From the NCBI GenBank assembly GCA_958299035.1, contig CATQJL010000001.1, positions 19,327,433 to 19,391,432 on the forward strand: a stretch of 64,000 bases of DNA, in the 5' to 3' direction. Under the pieces are notes generated by a model. That model did not search any database. It was not told where the DNA came from and was given only the letters and a program-made list of their open reading frames with translations. Position 1 is the first letter of the stretch; each line of letters starts with the position of its first letter. The position numbers and the translations under genes are program-made. Of the stretch, positions 35,985 to 48,081 are shown piece by piece. The stretch is from Cylicocyclus nassatus (lineage: Eukaryota > Nematoda > Chromadorea > Rhabditida > Strongylidae).

Positions 35985-36575
35985 TCAAGCAAACTGGACA
36001 AAGAGACCATCAGTTTTTTGAGATGTTGCTTACGTCTGCACGTTGAACACAATCACACTCCCGCTTAAAGCATAAGCGAACTTAAACTTGTTGATTTTGC
36101 AAGGTACAAGATGCGCTTTTTTACGATTTAACAGTGTTGCAAAAATTAGCGAACAATACCTCTTACACTTTGTGAGGTACGCGTATACATGCTTAATTAT
36201 ATTCAACAAAGGTACTCAAAATTCCGAACAATGGATTATTAGTTTTGTAAGGCACAGGTAGCGTGTTTTCACACAAAGGGAAGAAGAGATATCAATGTAT
36301 TCGATTTCAGAAATTGAGACCATTGTTTGCCTCCACAAAGCTCAGGTGACAGAGTGATGGTCGCCTTGTTTTTTTTTTGATTTTTGAAACTAAAATCGTT
36401 AATATGTGTGAGTATAAAGTCGTTGCATGAAGATGGTCTTGCATTTCAGTTGTGCTAGATAGTCAGCGATTATTCGAGTCGGAAACCTACCACAACCGAA
36501 ATGTAGCATTATCGGCATGCAGTGGACTCATAACAGTTATCTTGTCCGGAGAATTCCGAAGCGATGAAATAGCGT
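35985..36575 (+). repeat. Segmental duplicate, block 1 of copy A
   Basis: Matches 51560-52660 in order, e.g. TTACGTCTGCACGTTGAACA (36027) against 52128, AAAAATTAGCGAACAATAC (36132) against 52233, GATGGTCTTGCATTTC (36431) against 52527. Copy B has extra sequence between about 51600 and 52125. The 36452-36664 frame is broken in copy B. Confidence 0.7.
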
Positions 36576-36581
36576 TATGTA

Positions 36582-36789
36582 CAGTCTGCCCCAATTTCAA
36601 CCAGGCCAAAATTGGCATGGCGGGAACTCGTGTCGCTAGGGTATTGCGTTGCATCAGCGGCTAGCTAGTCTGCTCTCTCCCCAATTTGTTCGCTCTCTGC
36701 GACAGCGCGCGAATGCAGCGCAGAACCCTAGCGTTGCGAGCGCGCAAATTCAGTCAGCGGTTCGGCCTGATCCCGATTGGGGCAGACTG
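36582..36789. mobile_element. 208-bp foldback, TIR CAGTCTGCCCCAATTT
   Basis: Mirrored CAGTCTGCCCCAAT...ATTGGGGCAGACTG with inner CGCTAGGGTA / ACCCTAGCG pairing. TA precedes it (36580-36581); the right side has CA, so the target duplication is unclear or decayed. Confidence 0.6.
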
Positions 36790-36816
36790 CATGTCCGGAT
36801 CTTTAGTCTGCTGCAA

Positions 36817-37537
36817 CTTAGGGCCGCATGCACTAATATCCCCGCGGGGAGGGGATCGCAGCTTCAGAAGAAAGCTTTATATCCTGAAGCTCCGGATATC
36901 TGGATTTCACGCTGTCTACCTATCCTTAAGTATTCCTACTACCCTTCATTATGAACATGTTGAAGAGGAGCGAGAAGCTGTACGAACCGCATTTTCCAGC
37001 TTTTGTATGATCCCTGATGATCCCCGGCGGTTTTCTTTAAAGTCATTTTTCTTTCTCCGAAGTTAACGAAAACCTTCCAAAGTTGTACTGAACATCTAAC
37101 ACAATACTGCTAAGCATGTTGCTGATGAGAACAAATGAGTTTTTGAAGAGTCGAATTTTTCGGTAAGCCTCAGATTTCGACCTGTGGATCATCGCAAATT
37201 TCATGACCTCAAAACATCATTTGTTCTTAGCAGCAACATGCTTAGCACTGTCGGGTTAGACAATCTGCACAACTCTGGAGATTCTTCGTTAACTTCGGAG
37301 AAAGGAAAATGACTTTGAAGAAAAGCGAAGGGGATCATCAGGGATCATACAAAAGCTGGAAAATGCGGTTCGTACAGCTTCTCGCTCCTCTTCAACATGT
37401 TCATAGTGAAGGGTAATAGGAATACTTACGGATAGGTACACAACGTGAAATCCAGGTATCTGGAGTTTCGAAATATAAAGCTTTCTTTTAAGCTGCGATC
37501 CCCTCCCCGCGGGGATGTTAGTGCATGCGGCCCTTAG
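36817..37537. mobile_element. 721-bp palindrome of family C
   Basis: Starts CTTAGGGCCGCATGCACTAA and ends with its inverse. Arms of at least 260 bp include CCCCGCGGGGAGGGGATCGC and an inner pair around AGCATGTTGCTG. Overlapping frames at 36649-37066 and 37289-37624 mirror each other's text and are rejected as genes. Confidence 0.7.
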
Positions 37538-37727
37538 GCTCGTATGCACGTACATCCCCGCGGGGAGGGGATGTGCGTTTAACCATTGATATGATCCCCG
37601 TTGGGGCTCCCCTCCCTTCCCCACGCGAACCCCCGTATGCAGAAAGACAATACCGAAGAGGGGATCCCCTGGGAGTAGGGGAGGGGAGCCCCCTTATGCA
37701 GAAGGGGAGATCGAGCGGGGAATTCAT
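37538..37727 (-). repeat. Family C repeat unit
   Basis: The reverse complement of the 264-450 unit, with TACATCCCCGCGGGGAGGGG near 37551 and a CGCGAACCCCCGTATGCAGA block near 37623. It directly abuts the palindrome. Confidence 0.6.
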
Positions 37728-38139
37728 TTTGCTTCCGCTTTTTTTTTGCAGTAATTATTCCTTTTTTCCCATATTTTGATAGCTACTCGTCTTCAATGCG
37801 TCTCGGCGATATTTATTCGTTGCGGAATGTCCTCTGCCGTGAGTGCGGTCGGCGCACTAAGGAAATATTTCCTACATCCATTATATTCCAGCTGTTTTCA
37901 TGGATGCTGCTCATTTTCGCCCATGCATTTTCGCTGTAGGAAATATTTCCATTTCAGCATAAAGGTGTTCAGTAATAGAAGTCAAGGTGTATCTGCAGTG
38001 AATGAGTAGAAGACGTTATGCTGCCGAAAAAAAGGGGGGGGGGGGGGGTGCTGCGGACATTCAAACCAGCATTTGTACACATAACTCAAGCTGCAAATCG
38101 TGCTCTCCATAGACGCTGTAGCTATCAGCTGCATATCGT

Positions 38140-38225
38140 CCTTTACCCCAGGGGAATGATCCCCAGCGGCCATCCCTGCTATGCACGAGGAGAACGATGG
38201 GGAGGGGATTACTCCCCAGAGGAAC
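38140..38225. repeat. Family C fragment
   Basis: Mirrored CCCAGGGGAATGATCCCCAG and GGGGAGGGGATTACTCCCCA text in 86 bases; partial. Confidence 0.4.
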
Positions 38226-38639
38226 ACTATTCAGATAGGCAAATCTGCTATTTTCTAGATTTTCTCAAGGCAGCTTATGTTAAATGAACAAGGTAAGAGC
38301 AATATATCATGTAATACAATAGTTACAATGTATTTGATCAGCTTATCTGGCTAAAACTACTATGTCATTTGAAAAAATGCGCAAATTTCTTGAATGATCA
38401 AGAGCTCCTACAAATATTCGAAAATGGCAGCTATTATTGCTTGGGTTTCTTTTCAAGAGGGGAATTTGGAAGAGAGACAAGATTGCAAGCTACAGGTCGC
38501 TGAGAGAGGAAACCGGCTTCCAAAAAAAATTTTTCATCAAATTGAACGAATTGCTTGGTAATAGTTGATTAAAACCAGAGTATTCGCTTCTCTGGCATGA
38601 TCTACACCATCGAACCCCTACTCCTTTGCAAGGGACGTC

Positions 38640-38705
38640 GATCCCCTCCCCCGCGCTGTCCTTTCCCCTCCCCAGCGGGGACGTACGTGCATACGGGCCT
38701 TAGTC
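38640..38705 (+). repeat. Family C fragment
   Basis: GATCCCCTCCCCC then CCCAGCGGGGACGTACGTGC and a TACGGGCCTTAG end, matching the 264-450 unit. Confidence 0.55.
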
Positions 38706-38813
38706 GTTCCATATAATCATACAAATGGCCTATTCCACAATGTGCATTTTACCGCTCTTATCCAGTTCGATCGCAAAAACGAAGGAGACCGACCTTTTTT
38801 TACCGCTTATAAC

Positions 38814-39290
38814 CTTACAAGGGAAAAATACGTCAAAGCGGCGTTTTCATAGGAAATGTACATTGCCTTACAGAACATGAAACGCTGATTTCGCATTTGC
38901 TTCCGGTATCTGCAAAGCCTTCCGGGAGGGGAGTTGTGGAAATTTTTTAACGCAAAAATTTTGAGGAGCAGCTATAACAAAATTTCTCAGAACTATAGTC
39001 TGTGAGCTTGGAGGGGATCATGATTGATGACAGGGCGCCTTGCAATCAATACCCTCACTTTAATAAACTTGAACTAGCCGTTCTTTCATTCAAACGCCGA
39101 AAAGACCTCAACACTCGTTTTTACCTTAACCAAAACCTTGAATTTTTGCCTCAAAAACTTTCGTAACTCCCATCCCAAAGGCGCTTTGCAGATAGCAAAA
39201 GTAGATTCGGAATCAGCTTCGCATCCTCTATAAGAATTTACACATTTCCTATCGAAACGCCACTTCGACCAATTATATTTCCCTTGTTAG
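38814..39290. mobile_element. Foldback family B, copy 4
   Basis: CTTACAAGGGAAA to TTTCCCTTGTTAG, with the CGTAACTCCCATCCC and AGATTCGGAATCAGC blocks at 39160-39225. It immediately precedes the duplicated block at 39.34 kb. Confidence 0.7.
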
Positions 39291-39339
39291 AGAGGTTCGT
39301 ACCTGGAAAAGAATGAGCGCATATAAAGCGAGGAACACC

Positions 39340-39705
39340 GGGAGCAGAAGGCGTATCTGCTCTCAGAAGCAAAAATGGGTGCAGCAAAGTGCATATAGTG
39401 TGCAATGACACACATGATCATACGAAAGCTGTTTGACATCCGCCTAAGTGTGAGATAAGCGAGATGCAAAAATATCTCTGTTTGAGTCCTCATTATTGCA
39501 CATGCTTCAGGTGGAGTACATTATCAGGTGTTGTAGGCTACAAGCCCTATCGAACGACTTATATCTTCACTTAGCATTTTTCAGCAAGTGGGGTGAACAC
39601 TACCTTTTCCTCGTTGTAATTGCTTTACTTATTGATGTCTTCATGGCAGTACCACGAATAACAATAAATAAGACCTTTTTTAGTCTTTCTTCAGGATGAG
39701 TATGA
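39340..39705 (+). repeat. Segmental duplicate, block 2 of copy A
   Basis: GTGCAATGACACACATGATC at 39398 and the following 300 bases match 54124-54430 with many differences (shared CAATGACACACATG, GAGATAAGC, AATAACAAT words). Confidence 0.55.
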
Positions 39706-39720
39706 TGAATAACCAGGTAG

Positions 39721-39975
39721 CAGTGGCGCAACCAGCATTTCCGTTCGGGGGAGGGGGAACAAAAACCTTTTCCTAATAAAGGTGAAACGCACTCCGAAAA
39801 TCTTCTTGGTATGCTTCCCAAAATGAGGCTAAATTGGATTTTTAGAATTTTTCGAAATCTGTATCAATTATTGACAAGTATAAACAAGTCGCTTGCACTT
39901 TCATATGACTCGTATAACTAACTTTCAAAAATGTCTCAGGGTTGAGGGCCCCTCCCGCAGGGCTCTGCACAAGTG
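39721..39975 (+). mobile_element. Element with CAGTGGCG terminus
   Basis: It begins CAGTGGCGCAACCAGC at 39721, contains AAACAAGTCGCTTGCAC like 13663 on, and fades near 39975. hAT-like by terminus only. It lies in the stretch where the A half of the segmental duplication is interrupted. Confidence 0.4.
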
Positions 39976-41306
39976 GCTTACGGGGCAAGCTGGATTTCGT
40001 TTTAGAATAAAAAGCAAGGGGGATTTTGTTGAGGCGGAAACCTCAACACCCTTTCCCGACACATAGCCTTGTGCCTTCATGTCACCGATTTTTGAGAAAG
40101 ACGCAAATTGTTTATTCTGCCCTCTCGATCTGCAAAAACCAAAAATTTTCTGTTTCAATCTGATCACCGGTTAAGCGCGCAATTTCAAACCTGCCTCGGA
40201 ATTAACAAAAGACTTGTTTAGCGAATAGAAAATGAAATGACACCAAAATTGATATGTAGATGAGTAATAGGGAGGTGGGACTATGTGCGAAAAAGTTATG
40301 AAAAAATAATGTGAACTGAAAGCGTGGCAAACTTTTTTAGCAGTTAAGTGGCTTTCCAACCACCTGGACAGCCATCTGAGGTGGCTGTACAGTTGCAGCA
40401 GTAGAATTTGTCCAAAAAAGCAAGATTGCCGGGATTCGCCGGATTTGCAGGATTCGCGACTTCACGAGACTTGTGGCGATTCGCGGGATTTGCGAGATAA
40501 GCGGGATTTAGCTATAACTCCTTTTAAAGCAATCTTTTATGAAATCTGCAAGAAGATACGGCTTCAGCTTGATGAGACGAACCTTTGATATACATTATGT
40601 CCGTAATTCATGGTGACGGGGTAGACATACAATGATACCTTGTCGTTTTCTATGCTAAGGCTTTTGTGAACATTTATCACAGCGTTAATCGCGAGTAGCA
40701 GGTTCTGGTGCAAAGCTTTCAATATCGAAAACTATCGCGAAAAATTGGGCAGTTTTTATTCACCCTTGCCACTGATATAAGCATTTTATCATTTATCACT
40801 GATTATATCTTTTTGGATCATTTTTGGCATATGGTAAGAAAAGTACTGGAGGAAACGCTGAGTGAATTCCAATCGCTTTTTTTCTAATTATAAGTGATCT
40901 ACAGGCTTTTATAGTTCTATTGCTCGGTGCAACTGGTAGATCCCTCGCTGCAGCAATCGATCGATTTCTCATCGGCACATGCCGCTGCTGCCAATTCTTA
41001 CCTAAAATGGCATTTTTGCTTCAACTCGCTCCACGCCAAAGCCTCGGCTGAAATTCCGCACCTATATGGAAGATGGTGGGAATCGACCGCATGACTTTAA
41101 GCCATTCTTATCTGTCGTTGTCATTGATATCATCATTTTATCATTTATCACTGATGATATCACAAAATTGGATCTTTTCTGACATACAGTAGAAAATGTA
41201 CTTTAGAAAACGCTGTGTGAGTTTTTATTGCTCTATCTCTTATAGTATGTGATCTACAGGCTTTTCGGATCAAATGCGCATTCGGTGCAGTAGATAGATC
41301 CCTCAC

Positions 41307-42176
41307 CAGGGTCCGGCACGCGTGTTTGGAGGTTTTTAGGAAACAAAGTCCCCCATGACTTCGCGAAAATTTACGAAGTCCCTTTCAACGTGAAAATCAG
41401 TAGGGAAATCCTTGTTCAACCAAAATAGCAATAAAAAAGCGAAAAAAGCGCATTTTGAGGTATGTAATATAACAAAAAAGCAAAGAAAACATTTCGAGTC
41501 GCTTAAAGGCTCTGCCATTGGGTATAGTACCATTTTGATGCTTTGAATGTCGAGAATCTCCTGGGCCAACCAAATCTGTAGCCTCAACAATCCTGCGATG
41601 CATTTTTCGCCACATATTTCAAAGAACACCGCAAGTGTTTGGAGCGCGATATCTATCAACGAGTAGAATTATACTACTTTTGACTCAAAAAAAGGGAAAG
41701 GCAACGGTTTGATCCTCTCTCTTCTCTCTCTTTCACTATATGATAAATTTTTGACCGTTCTAATCGTCCAAATCAAAAAGGGCCAAAACTTATGTGAACT
41801 CCCCGATATTCATGCTCCAAACCAACCCAGTTGGTTTGGTAGTTGGTCTAGAAACCAACAAATTCGAGAACGGATATTAGGACACATAAGTTTTGGGAAC
41901 TTTTTACATAACATAGTTTGGAGTACTATTGTATACTCTAGCTCAAATTCGGAGCCATGTGATTGTTTGTGCGCTGTAAACAAGCCATTTGTTTGTTTGA
42001 GTCTTGCATCTGAAATTCGCGCGCTTGCGAAAGAACACGTTCAACTCGTGAAACCTGACATGTTCGTCGTGTTTTTTTGGCGCTTCCTCCAGGACCTCAT
42101 AAAAACGATGTCCCCGTTGCTTCTAACTCCAAAGACGAAGTCCAGTTTGACCTCAAACCATCGGTGCCGGGCCCTG
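41307..42176. mobile_element. hAT-like non-autonomous element in the left arm
   Basis: 870 bp, ends CAGGGTCCGGCAC...GTGCCGGGCCCTG, flanked by the perfect 8-base duplication TCCCTCAC (41299-41306, 42177-42184). The right arm has the uninterrupted site GTGAGGGA at 44047-44054. Eight-base duplications and CAGGG ends fit hAT. The 163-codon frame at 41709-42200 runs out of the element and resembles no hAT transposase I know. Confidence 0.88.
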
Positions 42177-43408
42177 TCCCTCACTGCAGCAATCGATTGA
42201 TTGCTACGCCCATGACACCGTCTCTTTGAGGACGTTGCTCTTTCAGAAAAATTCACCGCTCTATAAATTGTGAATAAACCGAGTCGCCTGCCAACAAGAG
42301 TTTCAAAGATGAACTGAACACTTCCGTTTTCTGCGTATGGACATACAGATCCAGATCCACGAAGGCGATCGGTCTAAGGTGCTCGATTTTTGTGTGAGGG
42401 CGGGTTTTTGTAGTGGTGTAACTCAGCGAAGACCACACAAGGAAGATTCTAGTAAACATGATCCGGAAGAGCTGTTGCCGTAGATTATCATGCGCTAGCA
42501 ATTAGTGGAGAATCCCTTTTCCACAGAGAAAGATAGGTCGATAAATTTTGAAAAAATTATGTCTTTCAAATTTCAGCTACCGTAACCATACAGTAAGGCG
42601 CTAATTTGCAAGCAGGTGTGTTTTCCGTGATCAGCAGGCCAAATGACCTCTATGCGCAAGTTTTCCGACGAATTCGGGCCCTTTGATTTTTTCTCCACGC
42701 TCTGAAGTTCGCTGACGGTTTTGGCCAAAATATTGATGATCATGGATTGACGAGTGACTTCGCCCACAGGGGCTTTCGAACCCGTTGATTACGAAAACAG
42801 TGCTCTTTGTGCAGTAAGTTTTTTTAGCAGAGTAAAACCGAGTGAGCCTTGAAACCTGGCAAGATTCTACTTTTGCCTGCTCTTTTCACGTGATTTCGTG
42901 AGCTCGTAAGTGGGCAGTTCCTACAGATGGAGGCCTACAATAACAATGGGTCAATAGCACGGCTTCTGTTGATGTTTAGCTATAAGAACAACTGGATGAG
43001 TTGTCCAACAAATACGCGAAAAGAGCAGGCAAAAGCAAAATCTTGCCTGGTTTCGAGACAGCTTACTCGGTTTAACTCTGCTAAAAAAAACTTACTGCAC
43101 AAAAAGCACTGTTTTCGTGATCAGCGGGTTCGAAAACCCCTGTGGGCGAAGTCACTCGTCAATCCATGATCATCAATATTTTGGCCAAAACCGTCGGCGA
43201 ACTTCAGAGCGTGGAGAAAAAAAATCAAAGGCCCCGAATTCGTCGGAAAACTTGCGCATAGAGGTTATTTGGCCTGCTGATCACGGAAAACACACCTGCT
43301 TGCAAATTAGCGCCTTACTGTATGGTTACGGTAGCTGAAATTTGAAAGACATAATTTTTTCAAAATTCATCGACCTATCTTTTTTTGTGGAAAAGGGATC
43401 CTCCACTA

Positions 43409-43728
43409 CTCAGACAATCGCCGGGGGCAGGCGGGCACCGAAAAAATAGACTGCTGATCTCTCGCACCCCGCTCGCGGATTTTTTGGAAAGCAATCAGGA
43501 CTTTTCGGAAGACCGCTTGCTGAGTTGTCGATTCCTCAGAGATTCAGCAATATATCTGCAAAAGATAAGAGCGAAAAGAAATTCAACAGGCGATCTCTCA
43601 AAAATCCGCTGACTCAGCAAGCGGTCTTCCGAAAAGTCCTGATTGCTTTGCAAAAAATCCGCGAGCGGGGTGCGAGAAATCAGCAATCTATTTTTTCGGT
43701 GCCCGCCTGCCCCTAGCGATTGTCCGAG
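43409..43728. mobile_element. Palindromic family A element inserted in right arm of the 4.6-kb foldback
   Basis: 320 bp, starts CTCAGACAATCGCC, ends GATTGTCCGAG, flanked by TA at 43407-43408 and 43729-43730. The matching place in the left arm (42503-42504) has one TA and no element, so both the boundary and the 2-base duplication are shown directly. Confidence 0.9.
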
Positions 43729-45289
43729 TAATCGCTAGCGCATGATAATCTACGGACAGCTTTACCGGAACATATTGACTAGAATCTTTCTTGTATGTTC
43801 TTCGCTGAGTTACACTACTACAAAAATTCGTCCTCACACAAAAATCGAGCACCTTAGACCGACCGCCTCCGTGGATCTGGATCTGTGTGTCCATACGCAG
43901 AAAACAGAAGTGTTCAGTACATCGTTAAAACTCTTGTAGACAGGCGACTCGGTTCATTCGCAATTTATAGAGCGGTGAATTTTTCTGAAAGAGCAACGTC
44001 TCCAAAGAAACGGTGTCATGGGCGTAGCAATCAATCGATTGCTGCAGTGAGGGATCTATCTACTGCACCGAATGCGCAATTGAACCGAAAAAGCCTGTAG
44101 CTCACATGCTATAAGAGATAGAGCGATAAAAACTCGCACAGCGTTTTCTAAAGTATATTTTCCACTGTATGGCAGAAAATATCCAATTTTGTGATATCAT
44201 CAGTGATAAATGATAAAATGATGATATCAATGACAACGACAGATAAGAATGGCTTAAAGTCATGCGGTCGATTCCCACCATCTTCCATATAGGTGCGGAA
44301 TTTCAGCCGAGGCTTTGGCGTGGAGCGAGTTGAAGCAAAAATGCCATTTTAGGTAAGAATTGGCAGCAGCGGCATGTGCCGATGAGAAATCGATCGATTG
44401 CTGCAGCGAGGGATCTACCAGTTGCACCGAGCAATAGAACTATAAAAGCCTGTAGATCACTTATAATTAGACAAAAAGCGATTGGAATTCACTCAGCGTT
44501 TCCTCCAGTACTTTTCTTACCATATGCCAAAAATGATCCAAAAAGATATAATCAGTGATAAATGATAAAATGCTTATATCAGTGACAAGGGTGAATAAAA
44601 ACTGCCCAATTTTTCGCGATAGTTTTCGATATTGAAAGCTTTGCACCAGAACCTGCTACTCGCAATTAACGCTGTGATAAATGTTTACAAAAGCCTTAAC
44701 TTAGAAAACGACAAGGTATCATTGTATGTCTACCCCGTCACCATGAATTACGGACATAATGTATATCAAAGGTTCGTCTCATCAAGCTGAAGCCGTATCT
44801 TCTTGCAGATTTCATATAATATTGCTTTAAAAGGAGTTATAGCTAGATCCCGCTTATCTCGCAAATCCCGCGATCCCACAAATCCCGTGAAGTCGCGAAT
44901 CCTGCAAATCCGGCGAATCCCGACAATCTTGCTTTTTTGGACAAATTCTACCGCTGCAACTGTAAAGAAAAAGTCATATATTTTCCTTCCTTCACATGAT
45001 TTTCTTATTTGTTTAACATAGCCTAGTTCTACAACAAAAATTCTACAACTGAATTTGTAAAACTCTCCAAATCCCTTCTTCCTCTCCTAGTTGAAGGCCT
45101 CCAAATATTGCATGGCGGCGGCAAGCCTGCTCCAAGTGCGCAAGGGTGCGCGTCGGACACAGCATGCCGCCAAATTGGAAATTTCGAACACTTTTAGTTT
45201 TTTTGTCTGTTCGATGTTGCTTTTATGTTTTGTTCCATTATTCTCCGATATTCATTTTGATCTATTCATGATCGCTTCATAGGTGTTGT

Positions 45290-45361
45290 CGTATTTTTGG
45301 CCGAAATCTACAGGAACTTCGTTTTTCAAAAACTGAAAAAGCCACCTCATGCCGAGCCCTG
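45290..45361 (-). mobile_element. One end of the hAT-like family
   Basis: On the minus strand it begins CAGGGCTCGGCATGAGG at 45361 and continues with GAAAAACGAAGTTCC, like the termini at 41307 and 63414. The other end is not found. Confidence 0.5.
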
Positions 45362-45464
45362 CCCTCTTCTTCCCTTGGTACGCCGCTAGTGGCCGTTACG
45401 TTAGTGGACGCTGCTAAAGTTACCTGCCGAACATCTTTCCAAAGAATCCAAACCTCCAGCTTTT

Positions 45465-46170
45465 GACATCGACTTCATAAACAGAAATGTTGGGTTACAC
45501 TATCCCACAACTTATGGTGTTGAAAGAGTTTAAAGTTCAAAAAAAAAGTCAGCAAAAGTTTTGCTAATTTCTTCAAACAGCGTGAGAATGTATATTAGCG
45601 CAGCATGGAGGAACACTATGTTATTCAACTGTGATCTCTAATGCTACAAAACACTGCCCATATTTGCTTTCAAATTTTATTTATTGCAGTTTTTTTCCTT
45701 CAAAAGAGAAGAAATCTTTGTGCAAGTCATCCATTGAATCTGTAAGACAACTGCTTAGTTCAATCATTATAAAGCAACGAAATTTTTGAAACTCTTACTC
45801 CTGTACTCATATCTAAATTCAGGAAGAGACGATGTGCTTAAGCTTGAAGTGGAATTGTCTCACAAAACTAAAGTAATGCGGGTGTGCACATATTCTGTTG
45901 CAGAAGCTCTCAAATAGGCATTTATGTTCAGCTCAATTCTGTCCTATCCACCCTGGATTAATTGCACTCAAGGTGGCCATTAGAGAGCAATATGGCACAA
46001 TGTAATTACCAAAAGCTTTTGGAGTACAAAGGATTAACTTAGAGCGTTGTAGTCGCAGAGTGATGGAAAAGTTGACATTTCTTTTTCATTGTAAAAGAGA
46101 ACTTATTCTGCTGTAAGTCACGAATAAGCATAACATCAAAGCAAAAATAGTCTACATTGTAGAGAATTGA
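45465..46170 (+). repeat. Segmental duplicate, block 3 of copy A
   Basis: Matches 54495-55505 in pieces: CTTTTGACATCGACTTCATA (45463), then AAATCTTTGTGCAAGTCATC (45713) through TCTACATTGTAG (46151-46162). No frame stays open in both copies. Confidence 0.65.
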
Positions 46171-46393
46171 AGGGCGTGCAGAATCCTCTAAAGGCCCGTC
46201 GCTTCTTCTCCAGGCGCACCCTTGGGAGGCAATAATCCCTTCGCGCTTACCTCGCGCTTATGTCGCACTTGTCTCGCACCTTCCTGCGATATTTTCCCTC
46301 CGGACAGTTGCCTTGTTTCTCTAGCATTAGTTAGAAAGATCACTGCTTAAACAAGGATTTTTTAATGATAACAAGAGATGAAGATGTGAAACC

Positions 46394-47011
46394 CTTACAA
46401 GGAAACGATCCTAAATTAAGGCAGCAAGATGGAATGATCCGCATACCATTAGATGCGTCTTGATAAGCTGATTCCAAATCCACCTTCTATACCTAAGATA
46501 CCGTTCTCTGGAAAAAGTTATGAGCGGCTAAATGTGTGAAGTCATGGGGGTTTCAATGTATACATGCTTTGAAATTCAACTTGAACTTGCATGACAAGCA
46601 TGATATTGAGTGCACTGATTTTAGGGAATGTTCGCATTTGGAAACACAAAGAAGTGTTTTTGATTAAACAATTTTTAAGGTATGGCCCTGCATATTTGCT
46701 AAATTTTGACTTTTCATTGCTCAGCTTTTATCAAAGGACTTCAATGATTTTTAGTTACTCAAAAGCACTTATTCGTGTTTTTTTTCCAAACGGGAGCACT
46801 CCTTAAAATCAGTACGCTTAATATCAACTTCATGCACTCCCAAAGTTGGATTTTGAAGCACATCATGCATTAGAACATTCAATGGATTTACATTTTTGAC
46901 CGTTCAAAACTTTTTCTAAAGAACGGCATCGCAGATATAGAAGGTAGGTTTGGGATTAGCTCATCAAGGCGCATCTAATCATATGCGGTTCTGAAATCGT
47001 TCCCTTGTTAG
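46394..47011. mobile_element. Foldback family B, copy 5
   Basis: CTTACAAGGAAACG to CGTTCCCTTGTTAG with the TGATTCCAAATCCACC block and its inverse near 46945. Longer central segment than other copies. Confidence 0.6.
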
Positions 47012-47234
47012 TGACCAACAAATGGAGGTGAAACACTCGGTCTCCTTAGTCGAGGAGGATTAGAAGTTGTTGTTTTCGTATTCGGAAAGGTCACCGTATC
47101 AGCGATTAGTCAGCAACAAACAAAAAGTATGAAAACAAGCTGACCGATAGGCAAATGATTGCGCTGTGGCTACTGAGATGTGATGAATAAAAGAGCTTTT
47201 GGAATACATCTCCATATTCTACTCATGTTTGTAG

Positions 47235-47960
47235 AGTTAACTGAATGGTTAGGCTGTTTGGCTGGATCACTTGCTCACTTTTCCTGTGTGAAATCGGAGA
47301 AGCAAGCATTAATTACGCGTATTGTTCTAGCCTAAATTAAATCAATAATTTCAATTCTGTTCTACTGCTGGCTAAATCAGTCTCATTGTGAGCCTTCTAG
47401 ATGTTCATACTTGCGTCCCTTGACACTAATTTAGGTATTTTCAAGAATAGATGCGTAAATCAAAATTACCCCCAAACTGCAACAAAAAGTCTCAAAAAGA
47501 GATCAATTTTCAATCAAAACTTTCATTTTCCGATAACTGAAGTAATAAATGGACAATTCGCTCTGTGAAAGTAGTAAGGTGGCACTTTTCGGCTCGATTT
47601 TGGGATCGAACACTTCCAAGTTATTATTGAAACGCGCACCTTCGCGTACTACACAAGCGTTTTTCTTTGCAAAAAAAATGCAACCGAATCTAATAAGTGT
47701 TTTAGCTCATTCAATGACACATCAATTAGTAGCAGAAAATTGAGGTCTGGTTACAAGGAAGTAAAGTTTTTGTTACTGAAAAATAAACTTTGAACAAAAA
47801 TAAAAAATCCGTTACTGCCGTTTCGTTTTTACAATTAGACGCAGCACAGGAAATATTAGTGAACCTTCCGCAACTTCTTAGTAAGCAAAAAAGGATAACC
47901 AATAATGATGGGCAATATTTTTATCTAGATTGGATATTTATGCGTGTATGCACTTGTGTA
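47235..47960 (+). repeat. Segmental duplicate, block 4 of copy A
   Basis: GGAGAAGCAAGCATTAATTA and GTTCTAGCCTAAATTAAAT match 55735-56165. Within it, 47400-47745 is a separate dispersed unit absent from this place in copy B. Confidence 0.55.
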
Positions 47961-48081
47961 TGTGAGTAGTTGTGTGTAAGTGCTGTATACTACATATTGA
48001 CACAATGACCGCCGAACTGTTGGGGACAAAGCATTCTTTTTTCATTGTTTCTGCTTAGAAAAAAACGGAGGAAAAGGTAAT

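Larger units (their letters stand above)
40390..44962. mobile_element. 4.57-kb Tc/mariner-like foldback (giant palindrome)
   Basis: TIR CAGTTGCAGC at 40390 and its inverse ending 44962, flanked by TA (40388-40389, 44963-44964). Left arm about 40390-42892, right arm about 43015-44962, loop about 42893-43014. After removing one later insertion from each arm, the arms are about 1625 and 1626 bp. They are similar but not identical, so this is not simply an assembly mirror. Each arm carries a two-copy tandem block (around CAGTGATAAATGATAAAATG). No transposase recognised. Confidence 0.8.

Noticed and set aside
36452..36664. 70-codon frame after a TTTCAG
   Set aside because: It enters the 208-bp foldback at 36582, and the duplicate at about 52540 has stops in the same frame.
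41709..42200. 163-codon open frame
   Set aside because: It begins inside the hAT-like element and runs across its right boundary and target duplication into the palindrome arm, so it is not one ancestral gene. No hAT motif recognised.
42770..42800. tRNA-like TTCGAAC words (also near 4842)
   Set aside because: No A-box at the right spacing and no cloverleaf could be drawn; the sequences lie inside repeats.
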